Positions 25,996 through 34,835 of a stretch of 64,000 nt of DNA are shown here, piece by piece. Each line of letters begins with the position of its first letter. The stretch's first letter is position 1. Under the pieces are notes generated by a model that was not told the DNA's origin, did no database searches, and was given only the letters and a program-made list of their open reading frames with translations. Origin of the DNA: JAPPHA01 sp965242975 (GTDB taxonomy: Bacteria > Pseudomonadota > Alphaproteobacteria > Rhodobacterales > Rhodobacteraceae); NCBI GenBank assembly GCA_965242975.1, contig CBDETS010000007.1:5394001-5458000 (forward strand), written 5' to 3'. Position numbers and translations under genes: made by a program.

Positions 25996-27300
25996 TCAGT
26001 CCGGAAATCGATTTGCTGTTTCGTCCGCTTGCTCCCTCCCCGGGTCTGGCCGTGCGCGAGGGCCAAAGATCCCGTACAAAGTCCCGGCCACCAGGATCGC
26101 ACCGCCCCAGGCAAGGAAATAGTGTCCCGTGACGACGGTCGGAACCAGTGTTGGGGACAGGCACATGACGATTGCAACGAAGCCAAAGGCGAAAGTCACA
26201 TTCGACTTTGCTCGCCCGACATGCTCGTTCCTGACGACGTGAAGAACCTGTGCATCGACAAGAATTCGACTCAACCACGTGAAGTAGCCCATGCATCCAT
26301 GGAAAATTGCGAGCAGAACGACACTCTGGGTAAAGGCCATTGCGATCGTGCTCAGAGCCACCAGGACAGCAGTTGTTCCGAGATGAATTTTCCCTGCCCA
26401 TTTTGCGGCAAGAACGCTGATCAGGATAGATGCGGCCAAACCTCCAATTGGCCAGGCGCCATCGATCAGGCCGAACTCACGACTTCCTAACCCGAGATCG
26501 TCATGAACAAGGGAAGACAGGACAGCGTTTGAGAGCTGCCCGATCGGCAATGCGATTCCCGCCAGAAGCACCACCGGTGCCAAACCGGGTACGTTTCGCA
26601 GGAGTGCCAGGCCTTCAATGAAATCTGCTCCGAAGCCAGGGGCCGTTTCGCCCGGCCGACCGCCGGTCATGTTTGGCAAAACCCCGGAAAGCGCGACCAG
26701 CGCAACTGAAAAGGCCGCCGAGCAATAGAAGGCAATGCTTGCGCCGAACACGCCCAGGCACCACCCCGTGAAGACAGTAACAACCGCGGTGCTTAACAGG
26801 TGCAGGGCGCGTGCGCGGGCAAGAACCGTCGTGAGGTTCTCCGGGGTTACAAGCTGTTTCAGGGTTGCGTCGAACGCGCTTTCGTACGCGATTCGCGCCG
26901 CCGTGATGACGATGACGCCCGCAAAAAAGAAAACTGTGTTGAATGACGCCGTGTCTTCCAGTGCCCAGCCCACGATGGCCATGACCGCAGCGATGACCGA
27001 GTGCGACACCCAAACGGTATGGCGTCTGTTCGCCCGGTCAACGATCACGCCGATCACATGCGATCCGAACAGGATCGTCAGCATGGAGACGACGAATACC
27101 TGGCCGACCTTGGCGACCTCTCCTGTTGTGACAAGTGTCGTCCAGCCGAAGCAAACCAGGTACGAGCCCCGGCCAAGCCCCGCCAGGGCTTCGAGGAGAT
27201 ACATCAAAGCGACAATCCTGTTGGAACGGGCCGCGAGATCGCCTTTCGTCAGTGTCACATTGCCCGCCTTTCCACCGTGCAGTGATGGCCAGGATCGCAT
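25996..27300 (-). CDS. MFS transporter
   Basis: Twelve-helix-type membrane protein (about 434 aa) of the major facilitator superfamily. The loop between helices 2 and 3 reads GVIVDRANRRHTVWVSH, a degenerate form of the MFS G-x-x-x-D-R-x-x-R motif. The central loop is about residues 195-215, and the C-terminal half repeats the pattern. The ATG at 27300 is chosen; the frame is open upstream to a GTG at 27363, and neither start has a strong ribosome-binding site. It stands alone, with no linked enzyme or regulator, so the substrate cannot be inferred. Confidence 0.8.
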   Translation of the reverse strand: MRSWPSLHGGKAGNVTLTKGDLAARSNRIVALMYLLEALAGLGRGSYLVCFGWTTLVTTGEVAKVGQVFVVSMLTILFGSHVIGVIVDRANRRHTVWVSHSVIAAVMAIVGWALEDTASFNTVFFFAGVIVITAARIAYESAFDATLKQLVTPENLTTVLARARALHLLSTAVVTVFTGWCLGVFGASIAFYCSAAFSVALVALSGVLPNMTGGRPGETAPGFGADFIEGLALLRNVPGLAPVVLLAGIALPIGQLSNAVLSSLVHDDLGLGSREFGLIDGAWPIGGLAASILISVLAAKWAGKIHLGTTAVLVALSTIAMAFTQSVVLLAIFHGCMGYFTWLSRILVDAQVLHVVRNEHVGRAKSNVTFAFGFVAIVMCLSPTLVPTVVTGHYFLAWGGAILVAGTLYGIFGPRARPDPGREQADETANRFPD

Positions 27301-27810
27301 CCAATCCAGGTTCCATTCAATGAATGGGCGAGGGGAGACCCCTTGATCTGCCCCGACCCACACCCGTGGTGCAGGTCCGTGATTTCGATTCAGACCCGCC
27401 GGATACGCAGACCCGCTTTCAGGCCGGTGCGGGGGAATGCATGCAGAAAACAGGTCTGCCCGGAATGATCCAGCGTTTCCTGCGCGGTCATCTCGCTACC
27501 AGACGATTCCGGTTGGACGCGTGATTTGACGTGATCGGCCTCCCCTGGAATGCCGGTTCCGCGACTGGCGTTGCCGAGGCCGAATTGGGTGACCCGAATG
27601 GTGCGGCAATGAGGTAAATCGGGCTTGCGTATCGATACGAAGCGGCCCGATCCCGGTGAATGTCGGAACCGGGCCGATTTCGCGGGGTGAACGCGCAGAA
27701 CTGTCGGGGTGCGTTTCGGGACGTGGCGGCGGCCGGGGCGGGTTCGAAAAGTGGTTCCTGACTCCTTCCTGAGGTCGTGCAGCCGGAAGCAACCCGCGAT
27801 ACGGACCTCA
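27301..27810. other. Intergenic stretch between MFS and LysR genes
   Basis: About 510 bp. The only structure seen is a possible stem CGGCCCG (27643-27649) with CGGGCCG (27670-27676) about 130 bp downstream of the LysR stop, which could help terminate that transcript. No gene recognised. Confidence 0.4.
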
Positions 27811-28758
27811 TCACACGCTGTCTGTTAACGGAACGGTTTCCCGAACGGACAGAAACGACCAGATCGAGCGCGTAAGGTGGTTCGAGTGCATCTTGTTCCG
27901 GTGAAGCCGGATCTCCAAATCCACGACCCAGGCGGGATCGCCGGTCCTCATGAGGAGTCCGTACTCCAGGTCAGGCGCGACCAGACTGTGGGGCAGCCAG
28001 GCGACGCCCGCGCCGTCCCGGGCGCGGATGCGCAAAGCTCCTGCCATCGAGTTCTCATAGACTGTCTGCAACCGGGAATAGAGATTGTTGGCGTTGAGGA
28101 CGGGTTCCAGATGTCGGCTGATGGGCGCCCCGTCGCCGAACCGCAGGAATGGAACTTCAAGCACGTTGGTGTCGAATCCGAACAGGGGCTTGCCGTCCGA
28201 CCGGCGTTTGCACACGGGAATGAGGCGATCTTGCCCGATCTTCAGGGTGTTCTTGACCGTGTCGGTGCCCCTGGTCCCGGTTTTGCCCGTGTCGTCGTCG
28301 TGTCCGGCGCTGTGGTAGGCAATGACGAAATCGACATCACCATTCTTCAAATCCCGCATGCAATTCGGCAGGTCGTCCGCCCGAAGACGTGAGATAATGG
28401 GACCGAAGGCATTTTCGAATGCCTGCAGCCACGACGGATAGAATCGCCACCCGATGGAGTGCTGGGCACCGAACGTCACAACGTACTTGTCGGGCAATGA
28501 CTGGGCTTCACGGATCTGGCTGCGTTCCGTTTCCAGGCGCGACAGCGCCTGCTGGCTGGCTTCGAGAATTTGAACACCTGCCGACGTCAGGCGCACCGGA
28601 TGCCTGGACCGGTCTACCAACGCCACGCCCATCCATTCCTCGAGTGCCTGCACACGACGGCTCAGCGTCGGTTGGCTGACATGACTCAACTGGGCGGCCT
28701 GGGAGAAGTTGCCCGTCTTGGCAAGGCGGCCGAGATCCTTGAACCAGATGTAGTTCAT
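27811..28758 (-). CDS. LysR-family transcriptional regulator
   Basis: Regulator of 315 aa. The N-terminal winged helix-turn-helix (FKDLGRLAKTGNFSQAAQLSHVSQPTLSRRVQALEEWMGVALVDR) is followed by a LysR substrate-binding domain. It is divergent from the cysteate-lyase-like gene, with 111 bp between starts, the typical layout in which a LysR protein represses itself and activates the neighbour on sensing a pathway metabolite. A T-N11-A-like palindrome lies in the gap. Confidence 0.92.
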   Translation of the reverse strand: MNYIWFKDLGRLAKTGNFSQAAQLSHVSQPTLSRRVQALEEWMGVALVDRSRHPVRLTSAGVQILEASQQALSRLETERSQIREAQSLPDKYVVTFGAQHSIGWRFYPSWLQAFENAFGPIISRLRADDLPNCMRDLKNGDVDFVIAYHSAGHDDDTGKTGTRGTDTVKNTLKIGQDRLIPVCKRRSDGKPLFGFDTNVLEVPFLRFGDGAPISRHLEPVLNANNLYSRLQTVYENSMAGALRIRARDGAGVAWLPHSLVAPDLEYGLLMRTGDPAWVVDLEIRLHRNKMHSNHLTRSIWSFLSVRETVPLTDSV

Positions 28759-28769
28759 GACAGAACCAT

Positions 28770-28788
28770 TTATGCAAATTCCGTATAA
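28770..28788. promoter_or_regulatory. LysR-type binding site with overlapping -10 box
   Basis: TTATGCAAATTCCGTATAA is an imperfect inverted repeat in the LysR/lyase intergenic gap, with arms TTATGC and CGTATAA. It is overlapped by TATAAT (28784-28789), a consensus -10 hexamer for the plus-strand operon. A good -35 box was not found, as expected for an activator-dependent promoter. Confidence 0.4.
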
Positions 28789-28869
28789 TACTACTTGAAC
28801 ATATCATTAGACACCAATGCCGGTACACGCAACGGTTGCAGTCGTGGTGAAAGCCGGAACGGACTGCAT

Positions 28870-29913
28870 ATGGCCTTGTCGGAAGCAAACGGTAATCGGG
28901 TTCCCGGGATTGACCTTGCCCGGTTCAAAAGGGTCACTTTGTGCCACCGGCCAACCCCCATCGAACCCATGACCAGGCTGAGCGAACACCTGGGCGGTCC
29001 AAACCTGTTCATCAAGCGGGATGATTGCACCGGGTTGGCCTCCGGCGGGAACAAGGCGCGAAAGCTCGAGTTCCTGATGGGCGAGGCACTGGCCGAAAAC
29101 GCGAACATGCTTGTCACCCATGGTGCCGTTCAGTCCAACCATGTGCGCCAGACCGCGGCGGCGGCCTGCCGCTTCGGCCTGAAGTGCCACGCCGTCCTGG
29201 AACGGCGTGTACCGAAACGTGACAAAGCCTATGAAGAAAACGGGAATGTCTTTCTGGACAGGCTGTTTGGCGCGACGTTTGAATACCGCCCCGGCGGGTT
29301 GGACATGAATGCTGAAACCGAGGCCGTGGCACGTCGTCTCCGGATCGAGGGCCAAAAGCCGTACTTCATTCCCGGAGGGGGGTCGAACGCGACCGGTGCG
29401 CTGGGATATGCCATGTGTGCCCAGGAATTCGTTGAACAGAGCCGGGGGACGGGCCGCGCATTTCAGTGGATTGTGACAGGCACGGGTAGTGCCGGCACCC
29501 AGGCCGGACTTGTTGCCGGACTTGTGACCCTTGGTTCGGATGTTCGGGTCATGGGGATCAGCGTTCGTCAACCCCGAGACCTTCAGGTCTCGGCAGTCCA
29601 CGGACTGACCTGCGAAACGCAGAAAAGGCTTGGCGGTCCGGCAATTCCGGCTGGCAGGATCCTGGTTGACGATGGCTATGTCGGCGAAGGATACGGCATT
29701 CCGGCCGAATCAACGCTCGAGGCCATCCGCCTGACCGCCAGAATGGAGGGCATACTTCTGGACCCGGTCTATTCCGGGAAGGGTATGGCCGGGCTGATCG
29801 GATTGGTGCGCCAGAATTTCTTCAAGCCATCCGACAATGTCCTGTTCCTGCACACCGGTGGGTCATCGGCCCTTTTCGCCTATGTACGGCAGATAGTCGG
29901 GGCTTTGCCTTGA
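28870..29913 (+). CDS. PLP-dependent D-cysteine desulfhydrase / L-cysteate sulfo-lyase family
   Basis: PLP fold-type II enzyme (347 aa) of the ACC deaminase/D-cysteine desulfhydrase group. The Schiff-base lysine is in SGGNKARKLEFLMGEAL, the substrate loop is VTHGAVQSNHVRQTAAAA, and the phosphate-binding stretch is VTGTGSAGTQAGLVAG. The wording DDCTGL-SGGNK-RKLEFLM and NGNV-LDRL-GAT-E-RP-GLDMNAE resembles CuyA, which splits L-cysteate into pyruvate, ammonia and sulfite, more than plain desulfhydrases. ATG at 28870. Its linkage to an ABC importer and LysR regulator fits catabolism of a sulfonate or sulfur amino acid. No sulfite exporter or oxidase is seen nearby, which leaves substrate choice open. 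Confidence 0.8.
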   Translation: MALSEANGNRVPGIDLARFKRVTLCHRPTPIEPMTRLSEHLGGPNLFIKRDDCTGLASGGNKARKLEFLMGEALAENANMLVTHGAVQSNHVRQTAAAACRFGLKCHAVLERRVPKRDKAYEENGNVFLDRLFGATFEYRPGGLDMNAETEAVARRLRIEGQKPYFIPGGGSNATGALGYAMCAQEFVEQSRGTGRAFQWIVTGTGSAGTQAGLVAGLVTLGSDVRVMGISVRQPRDLQVSAVHGLTCETQKRLGGPAIPAGRILVDDGYVGEGYGIPAESTLEAIRLTARMEGILLDPVYSGKGMAGLIGLVRQNFFKPSDNVLFLHTGGSSALFAYVRQIVGALP

Positions 29914-29965
29914 AGCCACGAAACGCCGGAGATGTCCGGCAACAACCCAGACGAGGGAGAAAACA

Positions 29966-30931
29966 ATGAAAGCGAATTTTCGATCAATGACCTTGGCTGC
30001 TGCGGTCAGCTTGTGCGCCGTCCCGGCCCTTGCCAGCGAAAAAGTGAGCATCGGCGTGCCGTCATGGACAGGCGCACAGGCGATCGCCAATCTTCTGGCA
30101 GCGGTTGTCGAGATGCGCATCGGCGGCGAGGCGGAACTGGTTCCGGGCAACAACGCGACAATCTTCCAGGCAATGGACCAGGGCAAGGGTGACATTGACG
30201 TGCACCCGGACGTATGGCTTCCGAACCAGGAGAGCTTTACCAAGAAATACGTGGACGGTGCCGGTACGGTCACCTTGTCCGGCAACCCCTACGAGGGCAA
30301 CCAGGGCTTCTGCGTTTCCACGGATTTCGGGGAAGCAAACAGTATCACGGACATAGCGGATCTCGGCCGCCCCGACGTTGCAATGCTGATGGACAGCGAT
30401 GGCAACGGGCGGGGCGAGATGTGGATCGGTGCGCCGGGGTGGGCTTCGGCCAATGTGAACGAGGTCAAGGTTCGCGACTATGGTCTCCTGGATTTCATCG
30501 AGCCGATCCGGGCCGAGGAAAGTGTAAAGACCGCTCGGGTCAAGGATTCGATCGCCAAGGGTGAGGGTTATGCCTTCTACTGCTACAAGCCGCACGCGAT
30601 CTGGTTCATGTTCGATGTCAAGATGCTGTCCGAGCCGACGTACGACCCGGAGAAGTACATCATGGTGCAACCATCCGATTCGGCAGACTGGTATCAAGAA
30701 TCGATGGTCGCGACCAAGGACGCCCTGAAGAACGTGCAGATCGCCTGGTCGAACTCGCTTGCCGACCGATCACCGGCGATCCTGGAATTCCTTGAGCGGT
30801 TCGCGTTGACCGCCGACGACGTCAGCGGCTTCGCGTTCGAAATCTCGGGCAAGGGTCGCGAGGCGGCCGAGGTTGCCAGGGAATGGGTAGACAACAACCC
30901 TGACCGCGTCGACGCGTGGCTGGGACTCTAG
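29966..30931 (+). CDS. Glycine-betaine/proline-type ABC transporter binding protein (OpuAC/ProX-like)
   Basis: Periplasmic binding protein (321 aa). The signal peptide spans residues 1-24 (ending ALA-SEK). The body has the OpuAC pattern: IGVPSWTGAQAIANLLAAVVEMRIGG, GDIDVHPDVWLPNQESF and GEGYAFYCYKPHAIWFMFD. Ligand tryptophans are present. The GGAG ribosome-binding site is 7 nt before the ATG. Linked to the cysteate-lyase-like enzyme, so the ligand may be a betaine or a charged sulfonate or sulfur amino acid rather than glycine betaine itself. A 12-bp hairpin follows the gene. Confidence 0.88.
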   Translation: MKANFRSMTLAAAVSLCAVPALASEKVSIGVPSWTGAQAIANLLAAVVEMRIGGEAELVPGNNATIFQAMDQGKGDIDVHPDVWLPNQESFTKKYVDGAGTVTLSGNPYEGNQGFCVSTDFGEANSITDIADLGRPDVAMLMDSDGNGRGEMWIGAPGWASANVNEVKVRDYGLLDFIEPIRAEESVKTARVKDSIAKGEGYAFYCYKPHAIWFMFDVKMLSEPTYDPEKYIMVQPSDSADWYQESMVATKDALKNVQIAWSNSLADRSPAILEFLERFALTADDVSGFAFEISGKGREAAEVAREWVDNNPDRVDAWLGL

Positions 30932-30960
30932 GAAGACGCAACATACGGGAATGATCACCA

Positions 30961-30990
30961 GGCGGCACCACGGCTTGGCGTGGTGCCGCC
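30961..30990 (+). terminator. Strong intergenic hairpin after the binding-protein gene
   Basis: GGCGGCACCACG (30961-30972) pairs perfectly with CGTGGTGCCGCC (30979-30990) around a 6-nt loop. It lies 29 bp after the stop of the binding-protein gene and 54 bp before the ATPase start. No T-run follows, so partial termination or 3'-end protection that yields excess binding protein is the likely role. Confidence 0.65.
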
Positions 30991-31044
30991 GTCACTATAG
31001 GAAAACAGAGATAAGGGGCCATACGAACTCTTGAAGGGAACATC

Positions 31045-32121
31045 GTGACAGATAGTTCGCCAGATGGGAACGAAGACGTCGTCATCGAGATTTCGAACGT
31101 CTGGAAAATTTTTGGAAACAATGCTGTTGAAGCCATGGAGGCAGTCCGGGAGAAGGGGCTGACCAAGGCCGAGGTGCTCTCGCAATTCAACGCCGTTGTC
31201 GGTGTCGCCGATGTCAGTCTCAGCGTCAACCGGGGCGAGATTTTCTGCGTCATGGGCTTGTCCGGCAGCGGCAAGTCAACCCTCGTTCGCCACTTCAATC
31301 GGCTGCTGGAACCCACGGCAGGTCGGATCGTGATTGACGGAACCGATGTGATGGCTCTCGAGTCGGGGGACCTGCAGAGATTTCGCAATCGCAACATCGG
31401 AATGGTGTTCCAGAATTTCGCGCTGATGCCGCACAGGTCGGTTCTGGACAATGTTGCGATGCCCCTGGAAATCCGCAGGGTCAGCAAGAATGAACGCATG
31501 CGTCAGGCGGCGGCAATCCTCGACGTGGTCGAATTGGGCGCCTGGGGCAGCAAGTTCGCCCACGAACTCTCTGGCGGCATGCAGCAACGTGTCGGACTTG
31601 CCCGGGCGCTGGCTGCCAATCCGGATGTCCTTTTGATGGACGAACCCTTCAGCGCGCTCGACCCCCTTATCCGGCGGCAGTTGCAGGACGAGTTCATCCG
31701 CCTGTCAAACATGCTGAAAAAGACAACCGTGTTCATCACCCATGACCTGGACGAAGCCGTGCGCATTGGTGATCGCATCGCGATCATGCGCGACGGGCGT
31801 GTGGTCCAGATTGGCACCGCCGAGGACATCGTGATGAACCCGGCGGACGACTATGTGGCAGACTTCGTGGCCGGTATCTCCCGGCTGAAGGTGGTCCGCG
31901 CCCACGCGGTGATGCGCCCGCTGGACCATCACGTGGCGACGAACGGCCCATTGCCTGCTGACGCGCCGCGGGTCGACGAGAACGAAACGCTGAGCACGCT
32001 CATTCAGTTGGCCATCGACAATGATTCAGCAATCCTTGTCGAGAAAGAGAACGAGGAAGTCGGTGTCATCACCAGGGCAGGGATTTTGCGCACCGTGATA
32101 GAGGGAGCCGATGTGTCATGA
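31045..32121 (+). CDS. Glycine-betaine/proline-type ABC transporter ATP-binding protein with CBS-like tail
   Basis: ATPase of the ProV/OpuAA type (358 aa). The family-specific opening W-K-I-F-G-x-x (residues 17-23) precedes Walker A GLSGSGKST, signature LSGGMQQR, Walker B VLLMDEPFSALDPL and H-loop FITHDLDEAVRIGDR. The C-terminal ~80 residues form a CBS-like regulatory part (DENETLSTLIQLAIDNDSAILVEKENEEVGVITRAGIL). Starts with GTG 9 nt after GAAGGGA and overlaps the permease gene by 4 bp (ATGA). Confidence 0.93.
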   Translation: MTDSSPDGNEDVVIEISNVWKIFGNNAVEAMEAVREKGLTKAEVLSQFNAVVGVADVSLSVNRGEIFCVMGLSGSGKSTLVRHFNRLLEPTAGRIVIDGTDVMALESGDLQRFRNRNIGMVFQNFALMPHRSVLDNVAMPLEIRRVSKNERMRQAAAILDVVELGAWGSKFAHELSGGMQQRVGLARALAANPDVLLMDEPFSALDPLIRRQLQDEFIRLSNMLKKTTVFITHDLDEAVRIGDRIAIMRDGRVVQIGTAEDIVMNPADDYVADFVAGISRLKVVRAHAVMRPLDHHVATNGPLPADAPRVDENETLSTLIQLAIDNDSAILVEKENEEVGVITRAGILRTVIEGADVS

Positions 32122-33659
32122 CCGAGATTGTCCAGGACCGGCTGGAGGTCGCCAACATCGAAGCCGCCGAGGAATACTCCGACCAGCGCAGGGAACACAT
32201 CCGTACGTTTGTCGCCACCAATGCGGACTATTACATTGCCCAGTTTGACAAGATCGGCGCCAGTGCCCGGTTTACGCCGACATTCAATGCAGCCGCAGGG
32301 CTGCTTGGACCCATCTGGTTTGGTGCCCGGGGGCTGTGGATGTGGGCGTTGCCCTTCCTGATCATCGAAACGATTGGCTTTGTCCAGATTGCGCGAGGGC
32401 TGTTTGGCGACCTCGCAGCGGACGCCCGGGCTCGCATTGCGTCGATCGAGGGCACGCTGGAATTGCGTCGCCAGCAGTTGGCTGCTGCGACCGAGGCAAA
32501 GTCCGAAAAGGTCGAGGTCTACGAACGCACGGTCAAATCGCTGGAGGAGTCAATTGGTGGCATCAGGCTGGAGGCGCAGGAAATTGCGGACCAGGGCATC
32601 TGGATCGCACTGGCCGGGCTGGTCATCCTGGTCGCGGTGAAAGCGGCACAATCCGTGATGGCCAACTCGACACTGGAGGCGCGGTTTTCGGACTGGCTCT
32701 CTGATCCGAGCATCCGGTCCGGCCTTCCACCCCGACACCTGGCTTTCAGCGCGGTCTTCATGGTCCTTATCGTCGGCGCGGCCATGTTGCACTATTGCTT
32801 CCCCGGACGGTTCGACCCGCTGACCCGGTTTCCGACCGATCCCGACATCCGCCTCGTCAGCATCGCCTGGGTCGAGGCGTTCTTTACCTTCTGCGTGACA
32901 CGTGGCGAGGCCCTGTTCGACTTCATCACCTATGGCATACGCCTGATCCTCGACACGCTGGAACTCGTTTTCGTCAACACGCCGTGGATCGTGATCGCGA
33001 GCTTCATCGTGCTGTTGACATGGCTCACCGCTGGCAATCGAACGGCGGTGTGGTCCGGTGCGTTCCTTGCTTACATGGGGCTGCTGGGTTTCTGGGACAA
33101 GGCCATGACCACGTTGTCACTCCTCGGAACCGCCGCATGCCTGTCCATTGCGATCGGCATTCCGCTCGGCATGTTCTGTGCACGCCGGCCCCGGTTCTAC
33201 GCCTTCATCCAACCGATCATGGATTTCATGCAAACCATGCCCGCGTTCGTGTTCATGATCCCGGTGATTGCGTTCTTCGGAACCGGCAAGGCGGCTGCCG
33301 TGGTCACCACGATGATTTTCGGAGGCACGCCCGTTGTGCGCCTTACCGTCCTCGGACTGCGCGGTGTGCCCGAGAGCGTCCGTGAGGCAGCAATCTCGTT
33401 CGGCGCCAGCAAGTGGTACCTGTTTTCGCGGGTCGACCTGCCATTGGCCAGCCCGTCGATCCGCGCCGGGATCAACCAGACGATCATGCTGTCCCTGGCA
33501 ATGGTTGTCGTCGCGTCCCTGATCGGTGCGAAGGGCTTGGGCGAAGATGTCCTCGAAGCGTTGCAATACGCCAATGTCGGGCAGGGAATCCTGGCCGGGT
33601 TCTCAATTCTCTTCTGTGCCATGATCCTTGATCGCATCGTTCAGGGTGCCCGCAGGTAG
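32118..33659 (+). CDS. Glycine-betaine/proline-type ABC transporter permease with long N-terminal extension
   Basis: Inner-membrane permease (513 aa). The C-terminal ~230 residues are a ProW-like core with the EAA loop LGLRGVPESVREAAISFGASKWYLFSRVDLPLASPSIRAGI. The N-terminal ~280 residues are longer than in E. coli ProW: a hydrophobic hairpin around residues 60-100, a charged predicted coiled coil (about 105-155, RIASIEGTLELRRQQLAAATEAK), then extra membrane helices. The extension resembles no domain I can name. Followed at once by a GC-rich hairpin. Full-length and in frame. Confidence 0.88.
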   Translation: MTEIVQDRLEVANIEAAEEYSDQRREHIRTFVATNADYYIAQFDKIGASARFTPTFNAAAGLLGPIWFGARGLWMWALPFLIIETIGFVQIARGLFGDLAADARARIASIEGTLELRRQQLAAATEAKSEKVEVYERTVKSLEESIGGIRLEAQEIADQGIWIALAGLVILVAVKAAQSVMANSTLEARFSDWLSDPSIRSGLPPRHLAFSAVFMVLIVGAAMLHYCFPGRFDPLTRFPTDPDIRLVSIAWVEAFFTFCVTRGEALFDFITYGIRLILDTLELVFVNTPWIVIASFIVLLTWLTAGNRTAVWSGAFLAYMGLLGFWDKAMTTLSLLGTAACLSIAIGIPLGMFCARRPRFYAFIQPIMDFMQTMPAFVFMIPVIAFFGTGKAAAVVTTMIFGGTPVVRLTVLGLRGVPESVREAAISFGASKWYLFSRVDLPLASPSIRAGINQTIMLSLAMVVVASLIGAKGLGEDVLEALQYANVGQGILAGFSILFCAMILDRIVQGARR

Positions 33660-33660
33660 T

Positions 33661-33677
33661 GGCGGCCCGAGGCCGCC
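33661..33677 (+). terminator. Hairpin after the ABC permease gene
   Basis: GGCGGCC (33661-33667) and GGCCGCC (33671-33677) form a perfect 7-bp GC stem with a 3-nt loop, 1 nt after the permease stop. There is no T-run, so termination would be imperfect. It closes the lyase/ABC operon. Confidence 0.5.
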
Positions 33678-33881
33678 GCTCTGAGACGGTAAACGCCGAA
33701 CTTGCGCTTCGGACGGACTGGAAGTGGTGCTCGAAAGACAATTGCCTTTGTGCCGGTCTGCGCGACGGTCGAAGGCTTTCGGATGCCCATTGGCAGGGGG
33801 CGGACTTCTCGTGGCGATATGTCCGGGAGGGCGAAAGCACAGGAGATGAGTGTCTCGCCCACGATGGACGTGACCGGTTCT

Positions 33882-34550
33882 TCACGCCCAAAGACTGGAA
33901 ATTGGCATTGCGGCCAATTTCTTGCCGAATGGAACAAAGTCGGCGCTGTCATAGAGGACGACACCGTAGGCGAAACGCTCACCGTATGCCTCTGCCAGGA
34001 TTCGCAACCCCGCGAAATCACTGGACCTCACGGTCGCGGCTGCCTTGACGTCAATCCCCGCGATCGTTCCGTCGTCGCGTTCCAGAACGACGTCAACCTC
34101 GTGCATTTGCTGGTCACGGAAATGGTGGGGCGTCAGCTGCATATCCGATGCCGTCATCAGTTTAAGGATCTCCGAGAACACGCAGCTATCGAGGAGGGCG
34201 CCGAACTCCCTGCGGTCCGCCTTGATCCCGGCGAAAGTCAATCCACGCGCGGCGGCAAGCAGGCCGCAGTCGAGGACATGCAGTTTGGGTGTCTTCGTTA
34301 TCCGCTTCAATGCATTCGTATTCCAGGGTTGCAACATTGCAACGAGAAAGATCTGCTCCAGCAGTCTGACATAGCGTTGCCCCGTTTTGTGACCGACGCC
34401 GATACTGGAACCGAAACGGGTGAAATTGACCAACTGCCCGGAATGCTCCGCCAGGAGGCGGACAAATCTCGGCAACTCGGTCAGCCTCTCAACCTCCGCG
34501 ATGTCTCTCAAGTCACGCGTCAGAATCGACTCCAGCCACGAACGGGCCCA
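33882..34550 (-). pseudogene. 5'-truncated DUF4143-type ATPase
   Basis: The open frame encodes only the C-terminal half of the common AAA-ATPase/DUF4143 family. ARSWLESILTRDLRDIAEVERLTELPRFVRLLAEHSGQLVNFTRFGSSIGVGHKTGQRYVRLLEQIFLVAML precedes the nuclease-like strands EVDVVLERDDGTIAGIDVKAAATV (D...D-x-K). The whole N-terminal P-loop ATPase domain is absent; upstream of about 34550 the frame is not protein-like. Likely a remnant of a chromosomal ATPase or toxin-like gene, in a gene-poor scar between two intact operons. Confidence 0.7.
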
Positions 34551-34835
34551 GTGTAGGGAGACAAAAATAATGGTGAATTCTGAATCTACCTGAAATGACC
34601 CGGAATATGGTGAAACCGGATCGTCGCGATGCAAAGACGATAAGGGCGTCGCGGGGATGCGACGCGCGGCGGAAGAGGCCGGAAAACGGCGCCGGCTCCG
34701 ACAAAAAGTTTTGACAAATGTGAGGGGGGTTCGGCGGAAAACCGCTCGGAAACGGCGATTTTGTTAGGGGTTCAAAGGGCGTTTAAGGCCCGGAAAAGTC
34801 GTAATGGAAAAGACGGAGGATTCCGACGCCCGGGA

